Below, piece after piece: positions 33,416 to 41,012 of a stretch of 44,760 bases of DNA. The position numbers and the translations under genes are program-made. Position 1 is the stretch's first letter. Every line of letters starts with the position of its first letter. Source of the DNA: Clostridiales bacterium (GTDB lineage: Bacteria; Bacillota; Clostridia; Saccharofermentanales; Saccharofermentanaceae); the NCBI GenBank assembly GCA_017545245.1, contig JAFWPB010000025.1:1-44760 (forward strand). The letters run 5' to 3'. The notes under the pieces were generated by a model. That model was not told the origin of the DNA and searched no databases. It was given only the letters and a program-made list of their open reading frames with translations.

Positions 33416-34651
33416 TTATTCTTCAAACTTCTTCATGATAATGGAGGCATTGTGGCCGCCAAAACCAAGGGAGTTACTCATTGCGTAGTTAACATCCTGC
33501 TCATAGGATGTGCCGAAGCAGTAGTTCAGATCCATCTCTTCCTCTGTCTCGGAAGAGCCCATGGTCTGGTGGATGAAGCCTTCTTCGATGGACTTCGCCA
33601 TAACGATTGCCTCGATTGCGCCGGCAGCACCTAAAAGGTGTCCGGTCATGGACTTGGTCGAATTGATCTTTACGTTATAGGCAGCCTCGCCCAGTGCGGT
33701 CTTGATCGCACGGGTCTCGAAGAGGTCATTGTGGTGTGTGGATGTACCGTGTGCGTTGATGTAGTCGATCTGGGACGGTTCGATACCAGCGTCCTTGATT
33801 GCTGCCATCATGGCGTGTGCGGCGCCGATACCGGACTCTTCCGGAGAAGTGATGTGGTATGCATCGCAGGAAGCGCCGTAACCGACCATCTCTGCATAGA
33901 TCTTCGCGCCACGTGCCTTGGCATGCTCGTACTCTTCGAGAACGAGGACACCTGCGCCCTCGCCGAGAACGAAACCATCACGGTTCTTGTCAAACGGAAT
34001 CGAAGCCTTCATCGGATCCGTACTCGTGGAAAGTGCTTTGAGAGCACAGAAACCAGCCACGCCCATCGGGCAGATCGCGGCTTCCGTACCACCTGCGAGG
34101 ATCACATCTGCCTCGTCGTTCTGGATCGAGCGGAAAGCTTCGCCGATGGAGTTTGTGCCGGATGCACATGCTGTTACGACATCGATGTTCTTGCCCTTGA
34201 AGCCGGTAACGATCGCGATGTTTCCTGCGGCCATGTTACCGATCATGAGCGGGATATAAAGTGGGCCGATCTTGTTCGGACCAAACTCGAGAAGACGGCT
34301 GTGCTCACGCTCGGTCGCCTGCATGGAACCAACGCCGGAACCGACGATGACACCGCAGCGGTATGCATCTTCGTTATCGATATTGATGCCGGAATCCTTC
34401 ACAGCCATCAGGGCTGCAGCAGAAGCATACTGGGAGAACGGTTCCATTCTCTTTGCTGTCTTAAAGTCCATGTATTCGTCCGGCTTGAAGTCGCGTACTT
34501 CGCCGGCAACTTTTGCCTTGTAGTCTGTCGTATCGAACTTGGTGATCTCGCCGATACCGACTTTTCCGGCGCGGATATTCTTCCAGAATTCCTCGACGTT
34601 GTTGCCCAGCGGTGTTACCGCACCCATTCCTGTGATCACTACTCTTCTCAT
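33416..34651 (-). CDS. fabF: 3-oxoacyl-ACP synthase II FabF
   Basis: The 411-residue condensing enzyme elongates acyl-ACP with malonyl-ACP. The nucleophile Cys lies in DVVTACASGTNSIGEAFR, and the two His lie in NAHGTSTHHND and STKSMTGHLLGAAGA. It ends with SNSLGFGGHNASIIMKKF. The length is normal. It sits 50 bp after fabG in the operon. Confidence 0.97.
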   Translation of the reverse strand: MRRVVITGMGAVTPLGNNVEEFWKNIRAGKVGIGEITKFDTTDYKAKVAGEVRDFKPDEYMDFKTAKRMEPFSQYASAAALMAVKDSGINIDNEDAYRCGVIVGSGVGSMQATEREHSRLLEFGPNKIGPLYIPLMIGNMAAGNIAIVTGFKGKNIDVVTACASGTNSIGEAFRSIQNDEADVILAGGTEAAICPMGVAGFCALKALSTSTDPMKASIPFDKNRDGFVLGEGAGVLVLEEYEHAKARGAKIYAEMVGYGASCDAYHITSPEESGIGAAHAMMAAIKDAGIEPSQIDYINAHGTSTHHNDLFETRAIKTALGEAAYNVKINSTKSMTGHLLGAAGAIEAIVMAKSIEEGFIHQTMGSSETEEEMDLNYCFGTSYEQDVNYAMSNSLGFGGHNASIIMKKFEE

Positions 34652-34701
34652 TGTTAGTTACCTTCCTTTATGATTTCCGGCAGCGCTTCCTGCGCCGCCT
34701 C

Positions 34702-35436
34702 TTACATGCACATGCCGCCGTCGACGGTCAGCACCTGTCCGGTGATATAGTCGGCTTTTTCGGAAGCCAGGAAACCGATCGCGTTGGCGATATCTTCCGG
34801 TTTTGCTGTGCGCTTCAGCGGGATATTGTTCATGAGCGCTTCCTTGACCTTATCGCTCAGTACTTCCGTCATATCGGTCTCAACAAAGCCCGGTGCTACG
34901 GCATTCACGCAGATTCCACGCGAACCCAGTTCTTTTGCCAAGGACTTGGTGAATCCGATGATACCTGCCTTGGAAGCCGCGTAGTTGGCCTGGCCGGCGT
35001 TACCGGAAATACCAACGACGGAAGCTATATTGATGATCTTGCCGGCTCTCTGCTTCATCATGATGGACGAGCACGCCTTGCTGAAGAGGAAGCAGCCCTT
35101 GAGGTTGGTGTCGATGACGCTGTCAAAATCATCTTCGCTCATTCTAAGGAGAAGTCCGTCTTTTGTAATGCCGGCGTTGTTGACCAGGACATCGATGGAA
35201 CCAAATGTCTCAACAACATTTTCCACTGCAACTTCGACATCTGCCTTCATCTTTACGTCGCACTTGATCGCGATAGCCTCAACGCCGTTTTCTTTGCAGG
35301 CCGCTACTGTTTCCTCAGCTTTTGCCTGGTTTCCACAGTAGATCACGGCGATGTTCATGCCCATCTTGCTGAGTTCAATGGCTGTCGCGCGTCCGATGCC
35401 GCGGGATCCGCCTGTTACGATCGCAGTCTTGCTCAT
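34702..35436 (-). CDS. fabG: 3-oxoacyl-ACP reductase FabG
   Basis: The 244-residue short-chain dehydrogenase reduces 3-oxoacyl-ACP with NADPH. TGGSRGIGRA (7-16) binds the cofactor, NNAG follows in the middle, and the catalytic set is Ser (SVVGISGNAG) with Tyr/Lys in YAASKAG. It overlaps fabD by 4 bp (ATGA). Confidence 0.97.
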   Translation of the reverse strand: MSKTAIVTGGSRGIGRATAIELSKMGMNIAVIYCGNQAKAEETVAACKENGVEAIAIKCDVKMKADVEVAVENVVETFGSIDVLVNNAGITKDGLLLRMSEDDFDSVIDTNLKGCFLFSKACSSIMMKQRAGKIINIASVVGISGNAGQANYAASKAGIIGFTKSLAKELGSRGICVNAVAPGFVETDMTEVLSDKVKEALMNNIPLKRTAKPEDIANAIGFLASEKADYITGQVLTVDGGMCM

Positions 35437-36368
35437 ACGCCTGCCTCCGCTTTTTCTTTGATACGTGCGACGACATTCTTGACGTCCTCGAGCGTTTCCA
35501 CATTCAGGATCTCTACATCCGACAATGTCTTCTTCTCAAATCCGGAGATCGTCTTTCCAGGACCGATCTCGATAAATGTATCTACACCGGCTTTAGCCAG
35601 TGCTTCGATATCCTGCTGCATTCTGACAGATCCACTGACCTGCTTTTCCAGAAGATCCGGGATTTCTTTGTAGTCGTTAACGAGATCACCTGTAAGGTTT
35701 GCTGCATACGGAACCTTCAGGTTGGAAAAATCTACCTCGTCAATGTAAGCGCGGAGCTTTCTGCCCGCTTCTTCCATGATTGGTGAGTGAAAAGGACCGC
35801 TGCACTTGAGCGGGATGACTCTTTTCGCGCCCTTTTCTTTCAGGGCTTCTCCAGCTTTCTCAACGGCATCTTTATAGCCGGTGATGACGATCTGGCCCGG
35901 GCAATTGAAGTTTGCAACATAGGCACCGTCGATGCTGTCGATCTCCTTGCGGAGTGCTGTCTCATCCATACCGATGACAGCGCTCATGCCACCGATATCC
36001 GGTGCAGCTTCTTCCATGATCTTGCCTCTTTCGGTTACAAGCTTGATTGCGTCTTCGAAGCTCATCGCGCCGGCAGCAACCAGTGCTGTGTATTCACCAA
36101 GGGAAAGTCCGCAGGTTGCATCCGGCTCAATGCCTTCTTTACGAAGTGTTTCTGTAGCCGCCATGCAAGCTGTAAGCAGGCATACCTGTGTGTACTTGGT
36201 CTGGTTCAGTTCTTCTTTCTCGTGGAAGCAAAGATCCGGAATATCGTATCCGCTGACCTCACTTGCCTTATCGAAAAGGTTCCGAGCCGTGCCGCTCTGC
36301 TCGTAAAAGTCCTGCATCATTCCGTTTTTCTGGGCGCCCTGGCCCGGATACATAAATGCGATCTTCAT
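35433..36368 (-). CDS. fabD: Malonyl-CoA:ACP transacylase FabD
   Basis: The 311-residue enzyme loads malonyl groups onto ACP. FMYPGQGAQKNGM begins the fold. The nucleophile Ser89 is in GLSLGEYTAL and the catalytic His in GPFHSPIM. It is the direct user of malonyl-CoA in this operon. Its ATG overlaps the fabK stop (TAATG). Confidence 0.97.
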   Translation of the reverse strand: MKIAFMYPGQGAQKNGMMQDFYEQSGTARNLFDKASEVSGYDIPDLCFHEKEELNQTKYTQVCLLTACMAATETLRKEGIEPDATCGLSLGEYTALVAAGAMSFEDAIKLVTERGKIMEEAAPDIGGMSAVIGMDETALRKEIDSIDGAYVANFNCPGQIVITGYKDAVEKAGEALKEKGAKRVIPLKCSGPFHSPIMEEAGRKLRAYIDEVDFSNLKVPYAANLTGDLVNDYKEIPDLLEKQVSGSVRMQQDIEALAKAGVDTFIEIGPGKTISGFEKKTLSDVEILNVETLEDVKNVVARIKEKAEAGV

Positions 36369-37297
36369 TATTTCTTACCTCCTAGAAGTGTTTCTGCCTG
36401 ACCGATCATGGATTCGATACGGTCTTTTACGGTTGTCTGTTCTTTCAAAAGACCGGAAATCTGTCCGGCCATGAAGCTTCCCATCTGCTTGTCACCATCA
36501 AGAACGGCTTTTCTCAGGGAACCGAGGGAGAGCTGTTCGAGTTCGTCGAGCGTTGCTCCTTCTGCTTCCATTTTTAGGTAAAGCTTGGTCAGCTGGTTTC
36601 TCAGCGTTCTTACCGGATGTCCGGTGCTTCTTCCTGTAACCTTTGTATCGATGTCACTCGCTTTTACAACGAGATCCTTGTAGTTCTGGTGGATGTTTGT
36701 CTCATCACACGGGATGAAGCAAGTGCCGCACTGTACACCTTCCGCACCGAGCATGAAAGCGGCTGCGATTCCTCTGCCGTCTGCGATTCCGCCTGCGGCG
36801 ATGACCGGAATGGAAAGTGCATCCACGACCTGCGGTACCAGTGTCATCGTTGTCAGTTCACCAATATGTCCGCCGGACTCGGTGCCTTCTGCAACAACTG
36901 CGTCCACGCCAAGCTTTTCCATTCTCTTAGCAAGTCCTACCGAGGCAACGACCGGGATGATTTTGATGCCGGCTTCCTGCCACTTTGGCAGATAGCGTTC
37001 CGGAGAACCCGCACCTGTTGTGACCACCGCCACTTTTTCCTCGGCAAGAACATCTGCGATCTCCGGCGCATGCGGATTCATAAGCATAACGTTCACGCCA
37101 AAAGGCTTGTCGGTCAGTTCACGGCAGCACTTGATCTGGTTTCTGACCCAGTCTGCATCTGCTCCGCCGGAACCGATGACGCCCAGACCGCCTGCGTTAC
37201 TGACGGCTGCAGCAAGGTGATAATCCGCGACCCAGGCCATTCCGCCCTGGATGATCGGGTATTCGATACTCAGTAATTCTGTGAGTTTCGTTTTCAT
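36368..37297 (-). CDS. fabK: Enoyl-ACP reductase FabK (FMN-dependent)
   Basis: The 309-residue TIM-barrel flavoprotein begins with IEYPIIQGGMAWVADYHLAAAVSNAGGLG and has VVAEGTESGGHIG and VIAAGGIADGRGIAAA for FMN binding. This is the FabK pattern. FabK performs the last reduction of the elongation cycle and replaces FabI in many Clostridia. It lies between fabH and fabD. Confidence 0.94.
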   Translation of the reverse strand: MKTKLTELLSIEYPIIQGGMAWVADYHLAAAVSNAGGLGVIGSGGADADWVRNQIKCCRELTDKPFGVNVMLMNPHAPEIADVLAEEKVAVVTTGAGSPERYLPKWQEAGIKIIPVVASVGLAKRMEKLGVDAVVAEGTESGGHIGELTTMTLVPQVVDALSIPVIAAGGIADGRGIAAAFMLGAEGVQCGTCFIPCDETNIHQNYKDLVVKASDIDTKVTGRSTGHPVRTLRNQLTKLYLKMEAEGATLDELEQLSLGSLRKAVLDGDKQMGSFMAGQISGLLKEQTTVKDRIESMIGQAETLLGGKK

Positions 37298-37348
37298 GTT
37301 GTTCTCCTTCTCTTCGCTTGATTCACTCTTTTATATGATCTTTGTTTC

Positions 37349-38341
37349 TTATATATATGTTTCAAAAGCACCCCACAGGAGTCCTGCGCCGAAGCTTGAC
37401 ATGATGACGTGCTTTTTGCCTTCGCCGATCCGGCCGTCTTTCTTCATCTCGTCCAAAAGGATCGGGATACTGGCCGAAGAAGTGTTGGCAGTTCTTTCGA
37501 TATTCATCGGGAATTTCTCGATTGGCTGCTTCAGACGCTTGGCCACTGATTCGATGATGCGGCGGTTGGCCTGATGCAGGATAAAGTAGTCGATCTCGTC
37601 CGCAGAGGTTCCGGTCTTCTTGAGAAGATCTTCGATGACTCTCGGGACTTCTGTCACTGCAAACTTGAAGACGGTCTGTCCGTCCATGTTGATGTAGTTG
37701 GACTTCAAGAATTCTTCCGTCTTCTCTTTGCCCTTCTGCATATAAGATTCGCAATGCATGCACTCGCCTCTTTTGCCGGCTGCGCGCATGATCACGTCAT
37801 AGCTTGTCTCTTTTTCTGCTTTCAGCACGACTGCACCTGCGCCGTCGCCGAACAGGATGCATGTTCCTCTGTCTTCGAAATTGACATAGTTAGTCAGATT
37901 CTCTGTGCCGATTACCAGTGCGCAGTCGACCGCACCGGCTTTAATATAATTCTGGGCAGTAACGAAAGCTGTTACAAAACCCGGGCAGGCTGCATTCATA
38001 TCAAAGCACATCGCATTGTCTGCATTGACCGCGGCCTGGACACTTGCACTCAACACCGGGAACAGAACATTCGGTGTGGTGCTGGCCACGACGATCAGGC
38101 CGATCTCAAGTGGATCGATCCCTGCGTCAGCAACTGCTTTCTTGGCTGCTTCGACAGCCATGCTTTCAGATGTATCCGTTTCCGGATCGGAAATATGTCT
38201 TTCTTTGATCCCGGTACGCTCTGTGATCCACTCATCACTGGTCTCCACGATCTTAGCCATGTCATCGTTTGTAAGTTTGTTCTTCGGAAGATAGCTTCCG
38301 ATTCCAATCACCCGTCCATATGACGTTGTTTCGACGCTCAT
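37349..38341 (-). CDS. fabH: 3-oxoacyl-ACP synthase III FabH
   Basis: The 330-residue enzyme starts fatty-acid synthesis by joining acetyl-CoA (or a branched starter) with malonyl-ACP. The catalytic triad is visible: C119 in NAACPGF, H256 in LHQANRR and N286 in RTANTSSASIP. The length is normal. It is the first gene of the operon, directly behind a promoter with an operator-like palindrome. An acpP gene, often next to fabH or fabK, is not in the window. Confidence 0.97.
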   Translation of the reverse strand: MSVETTSYGRVIGIGSYLPKNKLTNDDMAKIVETSDEWITERTGIKERHISDPETDTSESMAVEAAKKAVADAGIDPLEIGLIVVASTTPNVLFPVLSASVQAAVNADNAMCFDMNAACPGFVTAFVTAQNYIKAGAVDCALVIGTENLTNYVNFEDRGTCILFGDGAGAVVLKAEKETSYDVIMRAAGKRGECMHCESYMQKGKEKTEEFLKSNYINMDGQTVFKFAVTEVPRVIEDLLKKTGTSADEIDYFILHQANRRIIESVAKRLKQPIEKFPMNIERTANTSSASIPILLDEMKKDGRIGEGKKHVIMSSFGAGLLWGAFETYI

Positions 38342-38362
38342 AAATTATTTTGCCTTTCAAAC

Positions 38363-38380
38363 TATTTTACTATCAAAATA
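38363..38380. promoter_or_regulatory. FabT-like operator palindrome of the fab operon
   Basis: TATTTTACTATCAAAATA is an 18-bp inverted repeat. On the minus strand its core TTTTGATAGTAAAA resembles the FabT (MarR family) site TTTGATTATCAAA. It overlaps the -10 box and the likely start of transcription. Confidence 0.65.
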
Positions 38381-38405
38381 TATCCTTTATACAATATTAT
38401 GTCAA
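38377..38405 (-). promoter_or_regulatory. Promoter of the fabH operon
   Basis: TTGACA (38400-38405) and TATATT (38377-38382) on the minus strand, 17 bp apart. The fabH ATG is about 35 bp downstream of the -10. Confidence 0.8.
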
Positions 38406-38430
38406 TACAAGAATCTTGACTTTTGGGCTA

Positions 38431-38445
38431 TCTCAAGGTTTGAGA
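38431..38445. promoter_or_regulatory. Palindrome TCTCAA-GGT-TTGAGA
   Basis: A perfect 6-3-6 dyad lies midway between the divergent fab and tRNA-Gly promoters. It may bind a regulator; none is assigned. Confidence 0.4.
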
Positions 38446-38466
38446 CACTTTCTCTTCAAAAAAGTG

Positions 38467-38495
38467 TTGACAGATTCCCAAGGCGCGAATATAAT
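38467..38495 (+). promoter_or_regulatory. Promoter of tRNA-Gly
   Basis: Perfect TTGACA (38467-38472) and perfect TATAAT (38490-38495) with a 17-bp spacer, 21 bp upstream of the tRNA. Confidence 0.92.
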
Positions 38496-38516
38496 ATCTC
38501 ATGTTGACTCAAAAAC

Positions 38517-38591
38517 GCGGGATTAACTCAGTGGTAGAGTGTCACCTTGCCAAGGTGAAAGTCGCGAGTTCGAATCTCGTATCCCGCTCCA
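38517..38591 (+). tRNA. tRNA-Gly (anticodon GCC)
   Basis: The cloverleaf can be followed by eye: acceptor arm GCGGGAT with ATCCCGC, the D-loop with AACTCAGTGGTAGAG, the anticodon loop CTTGCCAAG giving GCC, the T-arm GTTCGAATC, and an encoded CCA end. The length is 75 nt. It stands alone with its own strong promoter and a hairpin terminator. Confidence 0.97.
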
Positions 38592-38598
38592 CAAATAA

Positions 38599-38643
38599 GG
38601 GGTGCCTCGGAAGTGATCAAGATCACAGCGGGACGCCCCTTTT
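38599..38643 (+). terminator. Terminator of tRNA-Gly
   Basis: A GGGGTGCC arm (38599-38606) faces GGACGCCCC (38631-38639) followed by TTTT. The loop holds an inner perfect hairpin GTGATC/GATCAC. Confidence 0.75.
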
Positions 38644-38693
38644 GATTTGTCTTGAAAACAAAAAAGCGGCCGCTATTCGGTCGCTTTTTCTTT

Positions 38694-39476
38694 TCACTTG
38701 CCCACGATCGCAAGGATCTTCTCGCAGGAGAGCTTCCCGCCGAAGAGATCCAGCGCGGAGCCGACCGTGATGTTCACGCGGCCGCCGGAAACTTTCTTCA
38801 GTTCCCGGATGTCTTTATAGGTATGGATGCCGCCGGCGTAAGTGACGGGCAGTCCGCCCTTCCCGTCCAGGTATTCGGCAAAAATGGAAAAGAGCGCCTG
38901 GTCAGGTCCGGCCGCTTTGCCTTCGACGTCAACAGCATGCACGAGGTACTCGTCGCAGTACTTTTCCAGCTTGCGGAGAAGTCTGGCGGTCAGCTTGGTC
39001 CTCGTAAATTTCTGCCAGCGGTCCGTCACGATATAGTAGTCGCCGCCCCTTTTCCTGCAGCTCAGATCGAGCACGACGTGCTCCCGTCCAACTGCCGTGA
39101 CAAGCTTTTCGAGATTCTCGTAATTGATCTTTCCGTCAGAAAAGACGTACGAGGTAACGATGACATGGCTGGCGCCTGCTTCTACAAAAGCACTGGCGTT
39201 GTCGGCATTGATCCCGCCTCCGACCTGAAGTCCTCCGGGATAAGCCGAAAGCGCCTCGAGCGCCGCCGCTTTGCTCGCATCGTACTCCGGCGTGCCAACG
39301 CGGTTCAGCATGATGATGTGTCCGCCGCGGATGCCCAGGTTCCGATAATACTCCGCAAAGTATCCCGAGCCGTGTTCTGCGACGAAGTTCTCCTTCGCGC
39401 CGGCATCGCTGAGCGTGCCACCCACGATCTGCTTTACTTTTCCGTTATGGATGTCGATACACGGCCGAAACTCCAT
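38694..39476 (-). CDS. hisA: HisA isomerase of the eukaryotic HIS6 type
   Basis: The 260-residue protein begins MEFRPCIDIHNGKVKQIVGG and carries LQVGGGINADNA, VIVTSYVF and VTYAGGIHTYKD. This matches the eukaryote-like HIS6 subgroup of ProFAR isomerases better than the common bacterial HisA. It converts ProFAR to PRFAR in histidine synthesis by an Amadori rearrangement. It is not in a his operon here: the neighbours are a tRNA and a HEAT-like protein. Some Clostridia carry this type; the history is probably lateral transfer. Confidence 0.85.
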   Translation of the reverse strand: MEFRPCIDIHNGKVKQIVGGTLSDAGAKENFVAEHGSGYFAEYYRNLGIRGGHIIMLNRVGTPEYDASKAAALEALSAYPGGLQVGGGINADNASAFVEAGASHVIVTSYVFSDGKINYENLEKLVTAVGREHVVLDLSCRKRGGDYYIVTDRWQKFTRTKLTARLLRKLEKYCDEYLVHAVDVEGKAAGPDQALFSIFAEYLDGKGGLPVTYAGGIHTYKDIRELKKVSGGRVNITVGSALDLFGGKLSCEKILAIVGK

Positions 39477-39502
39477 GCTTCTCTCCTCGTTATGCTGATT
39501 TC

Positions 39503-40441
39503 TTATTTCTTCTGATCCTTCGGGACTTTCTTGGTAAAGTCGTGGAACGGATCCTGGATATCGTTGATCTCGCCACCCAGACGGCGGATTGCCGAGAGCG
39601 CCTCATAGAAAGTCTCACGGTCGATCGTATGTACGGTTCTGTCGAGGTATCCCTTCAGAAGTGCGATTGCACGCGGGTCGCCATAATCGCCCATGCAGAT
39701 CACGGCGATCACTTTCGACTTCATTCTGCGGAATCCGGCACGGAGGGCCTGATAGATCTCATCGGAACGGTCATTGGAGCCGACATGTGTCAGGATGATC
39801 ATCATGTCTTCATAAGGGCCGGTGATTTCTTCGTCTGAGCGGTTCAGCATAAAGTCGATCAGCACCGGAACACCCTTCTGCCCCATGCCCATCATCATGA
39901 CTTTCACGGAATCCGCGATATATTCCTGTGTGCTGGAAAAGCTGCAGAAGCGGGCCAGTACCGGCTCCATTGCAGGTTCATATTCTGCTGCACCGAAGAA
40001 CCGGATCGCTGCCACGCAAGGCTGGAACTTGGTGAAGAATTCATTTTCATCTTCACCTTCTGCCGGCTGCCACGGTGTATCCAGGACCATCTTGAGAAGC
40101 TGTTCACAAGCCTCCGGTCCTGCATTCTTCAGACGCTCTACGAGCGGATACGGCGTCGCCTCATCATCGATGAGCATCGCCGATTCATTAAAAGCAGCAA
40201 GTGCCTCCTGAAGGTCCAGTCCGCTAATATATTCCTCACCGGTCTTTCCGTCGAGGTAGTCTTTCTTTTCTTTCCAGAAAGGCGCGGTCTGCTGTTCGAT
40301 GTACGCGCGGAAATTCTTAAAATGCTCCGCCATTTCGCCTTCTGTCGGTCCGTCCTTGGATGAAACCTGATCTGCGAATGCCTCGCATACTTTCGAAATA
40401 TTCTGGTTAAACTCGGTAAAAAGCTTTGTCGTACAATCCAT
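39503..40441 (-). CDS. Helical HEAT-like repeat protein, unknown function
   Basis: The 312-residue cytoplasmic protein is almost all helical. The C-terminal two thirds show HEAT-like pairs of helices (for example ADSVKVMMMGMGQKGVPVLIDFM, and GDYGDPRAIALLKGYLDR). Such proteins usually bind other proteins. I recognise no specific family. It precedes hisA by 26 bp and may be cotranscribed with it. Confidence 0.7.
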   Translation of the reverse strand: MDCTTKLFTEFNQNISKVCEAFADQVSSKDGPTEGEMAEHFKNFRAYIEQQTAPFWKEKKDYLDGKTGEEYISGLDLQEALAAFNESAMLIDDEATPYPLVERLKNAGPEACEQLLKMVLDTPWQPAEGEDENEFFTKFQPCVAAIRFFGAAEYEPAMEPVLARFCSFSSTQEYIADSVKVMMMGMGQKGVPVLIDFMLNRSDEEITGPYEDMMIILTHVGSNDRSDEIYQALRAGFRRMKSKVIAVICMGDYGDPRAIALLKGYLDRTVHTIDRETFYEALSAIRRLGGEINDIQDPFHDFTKKVPKDQKK

Positions 40442-40527
40442 GTCGCGCCTCCAATTCGGTGTTACCTAAGCATTATAACACCAATTCAGTGCTTTTCACG
40501 AAGAAGAACGATTTTTGCGCTTCGTTG

Positions 40528-40556
40528 TTGCAGTCATTCCGGGAAAGCATTACACT
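40528..40556 (+). promoter_or_regulatory. Promoter of the Dabb gene
   Basis: TTGCAG (40528-40533) and TACACT (40551-40556) with 17 bp between, about 50 bp upstream of the ATG. Confidence 0.6.
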
Positions 40557-40606
40557 GAATGAAGCAAATCATCACTTAGCAATGTGATTCCACCTGGAGG
40601 TTTATT

Positions 40607-40909
40607 ATGGTTAAGCACGTGATCATCTGGACATTAAAAGACGAGTACAGCGAAGAAGAGAAACAGAAAATCAAGGCAGAGATCAAGGCTGGTCTGGAAG
40701 GTTTGAAGGGTCAGATCGACGGACTTCTGGAGATTTCCGTGCTGACCGAAGGTTTGCCTTCCTCTAACGGCGATCTGATGCTGGATTCACTCTTTGACTC
40801 GGAAGCATCGCTGAAGGGTTATGCCGTTCACCCGGCGCACGTTGCCGTTGCAGACGGAAAAGTCCGTCCTTACTCGAAGGTCAGAAGCTGCTTCGATTTC
40901 GAAGTCTGA
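40607..40909 (+). CDS. Dabb (stress-responsive alpha/beta barrel) protein
   Basis: The 100-residue protein begins MVKHVIIWTLKDEYSEEEKQ and ends SKVRSCFDFEV, with a central SLKGYAVHPAHV. This is the Dabb domain pattern, a dimeric ferredoxin-like fold. The function of bacterial members is mostly unknown. GGAGG precedes the ATG at good distance. It stands as a single gene with its own promoter and a terminator shared with the next gene. Confidence 0.9.
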   Translation: MVKHVIIWTLKDEYSEEEKQKIKAEIKAGLEGLKGQIDGLLEISVLTEGLPSSNGDLMLDSLFDSEASLKGYAVHPAHVAVADGKVRPYSKVRSCFDFEV

Positions 40910-40957
40910 GGCTTCCCTGCCCACCTGCTTCGATTGCAGGTCGAATCGTAAAGACAT

Positions 40958-40988
40958 AAAAAGAGGTGCCCATCGGACACCTCTTTTT
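40958..40988. terminator. Bidirectional terminator between the Dabb and DUF4214 genes
   Basis: AAAAAGAGGTG (40958-40968) pairs perfectly with CACCTCTTTTT (40978-40988) around 9 nt, giving U-tracts in both directions between convergent genes. Confidence 0.92.
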
Positions 40989-41012
40989 CATTCATGTCAG
41001 TTTCAGAAAAAC

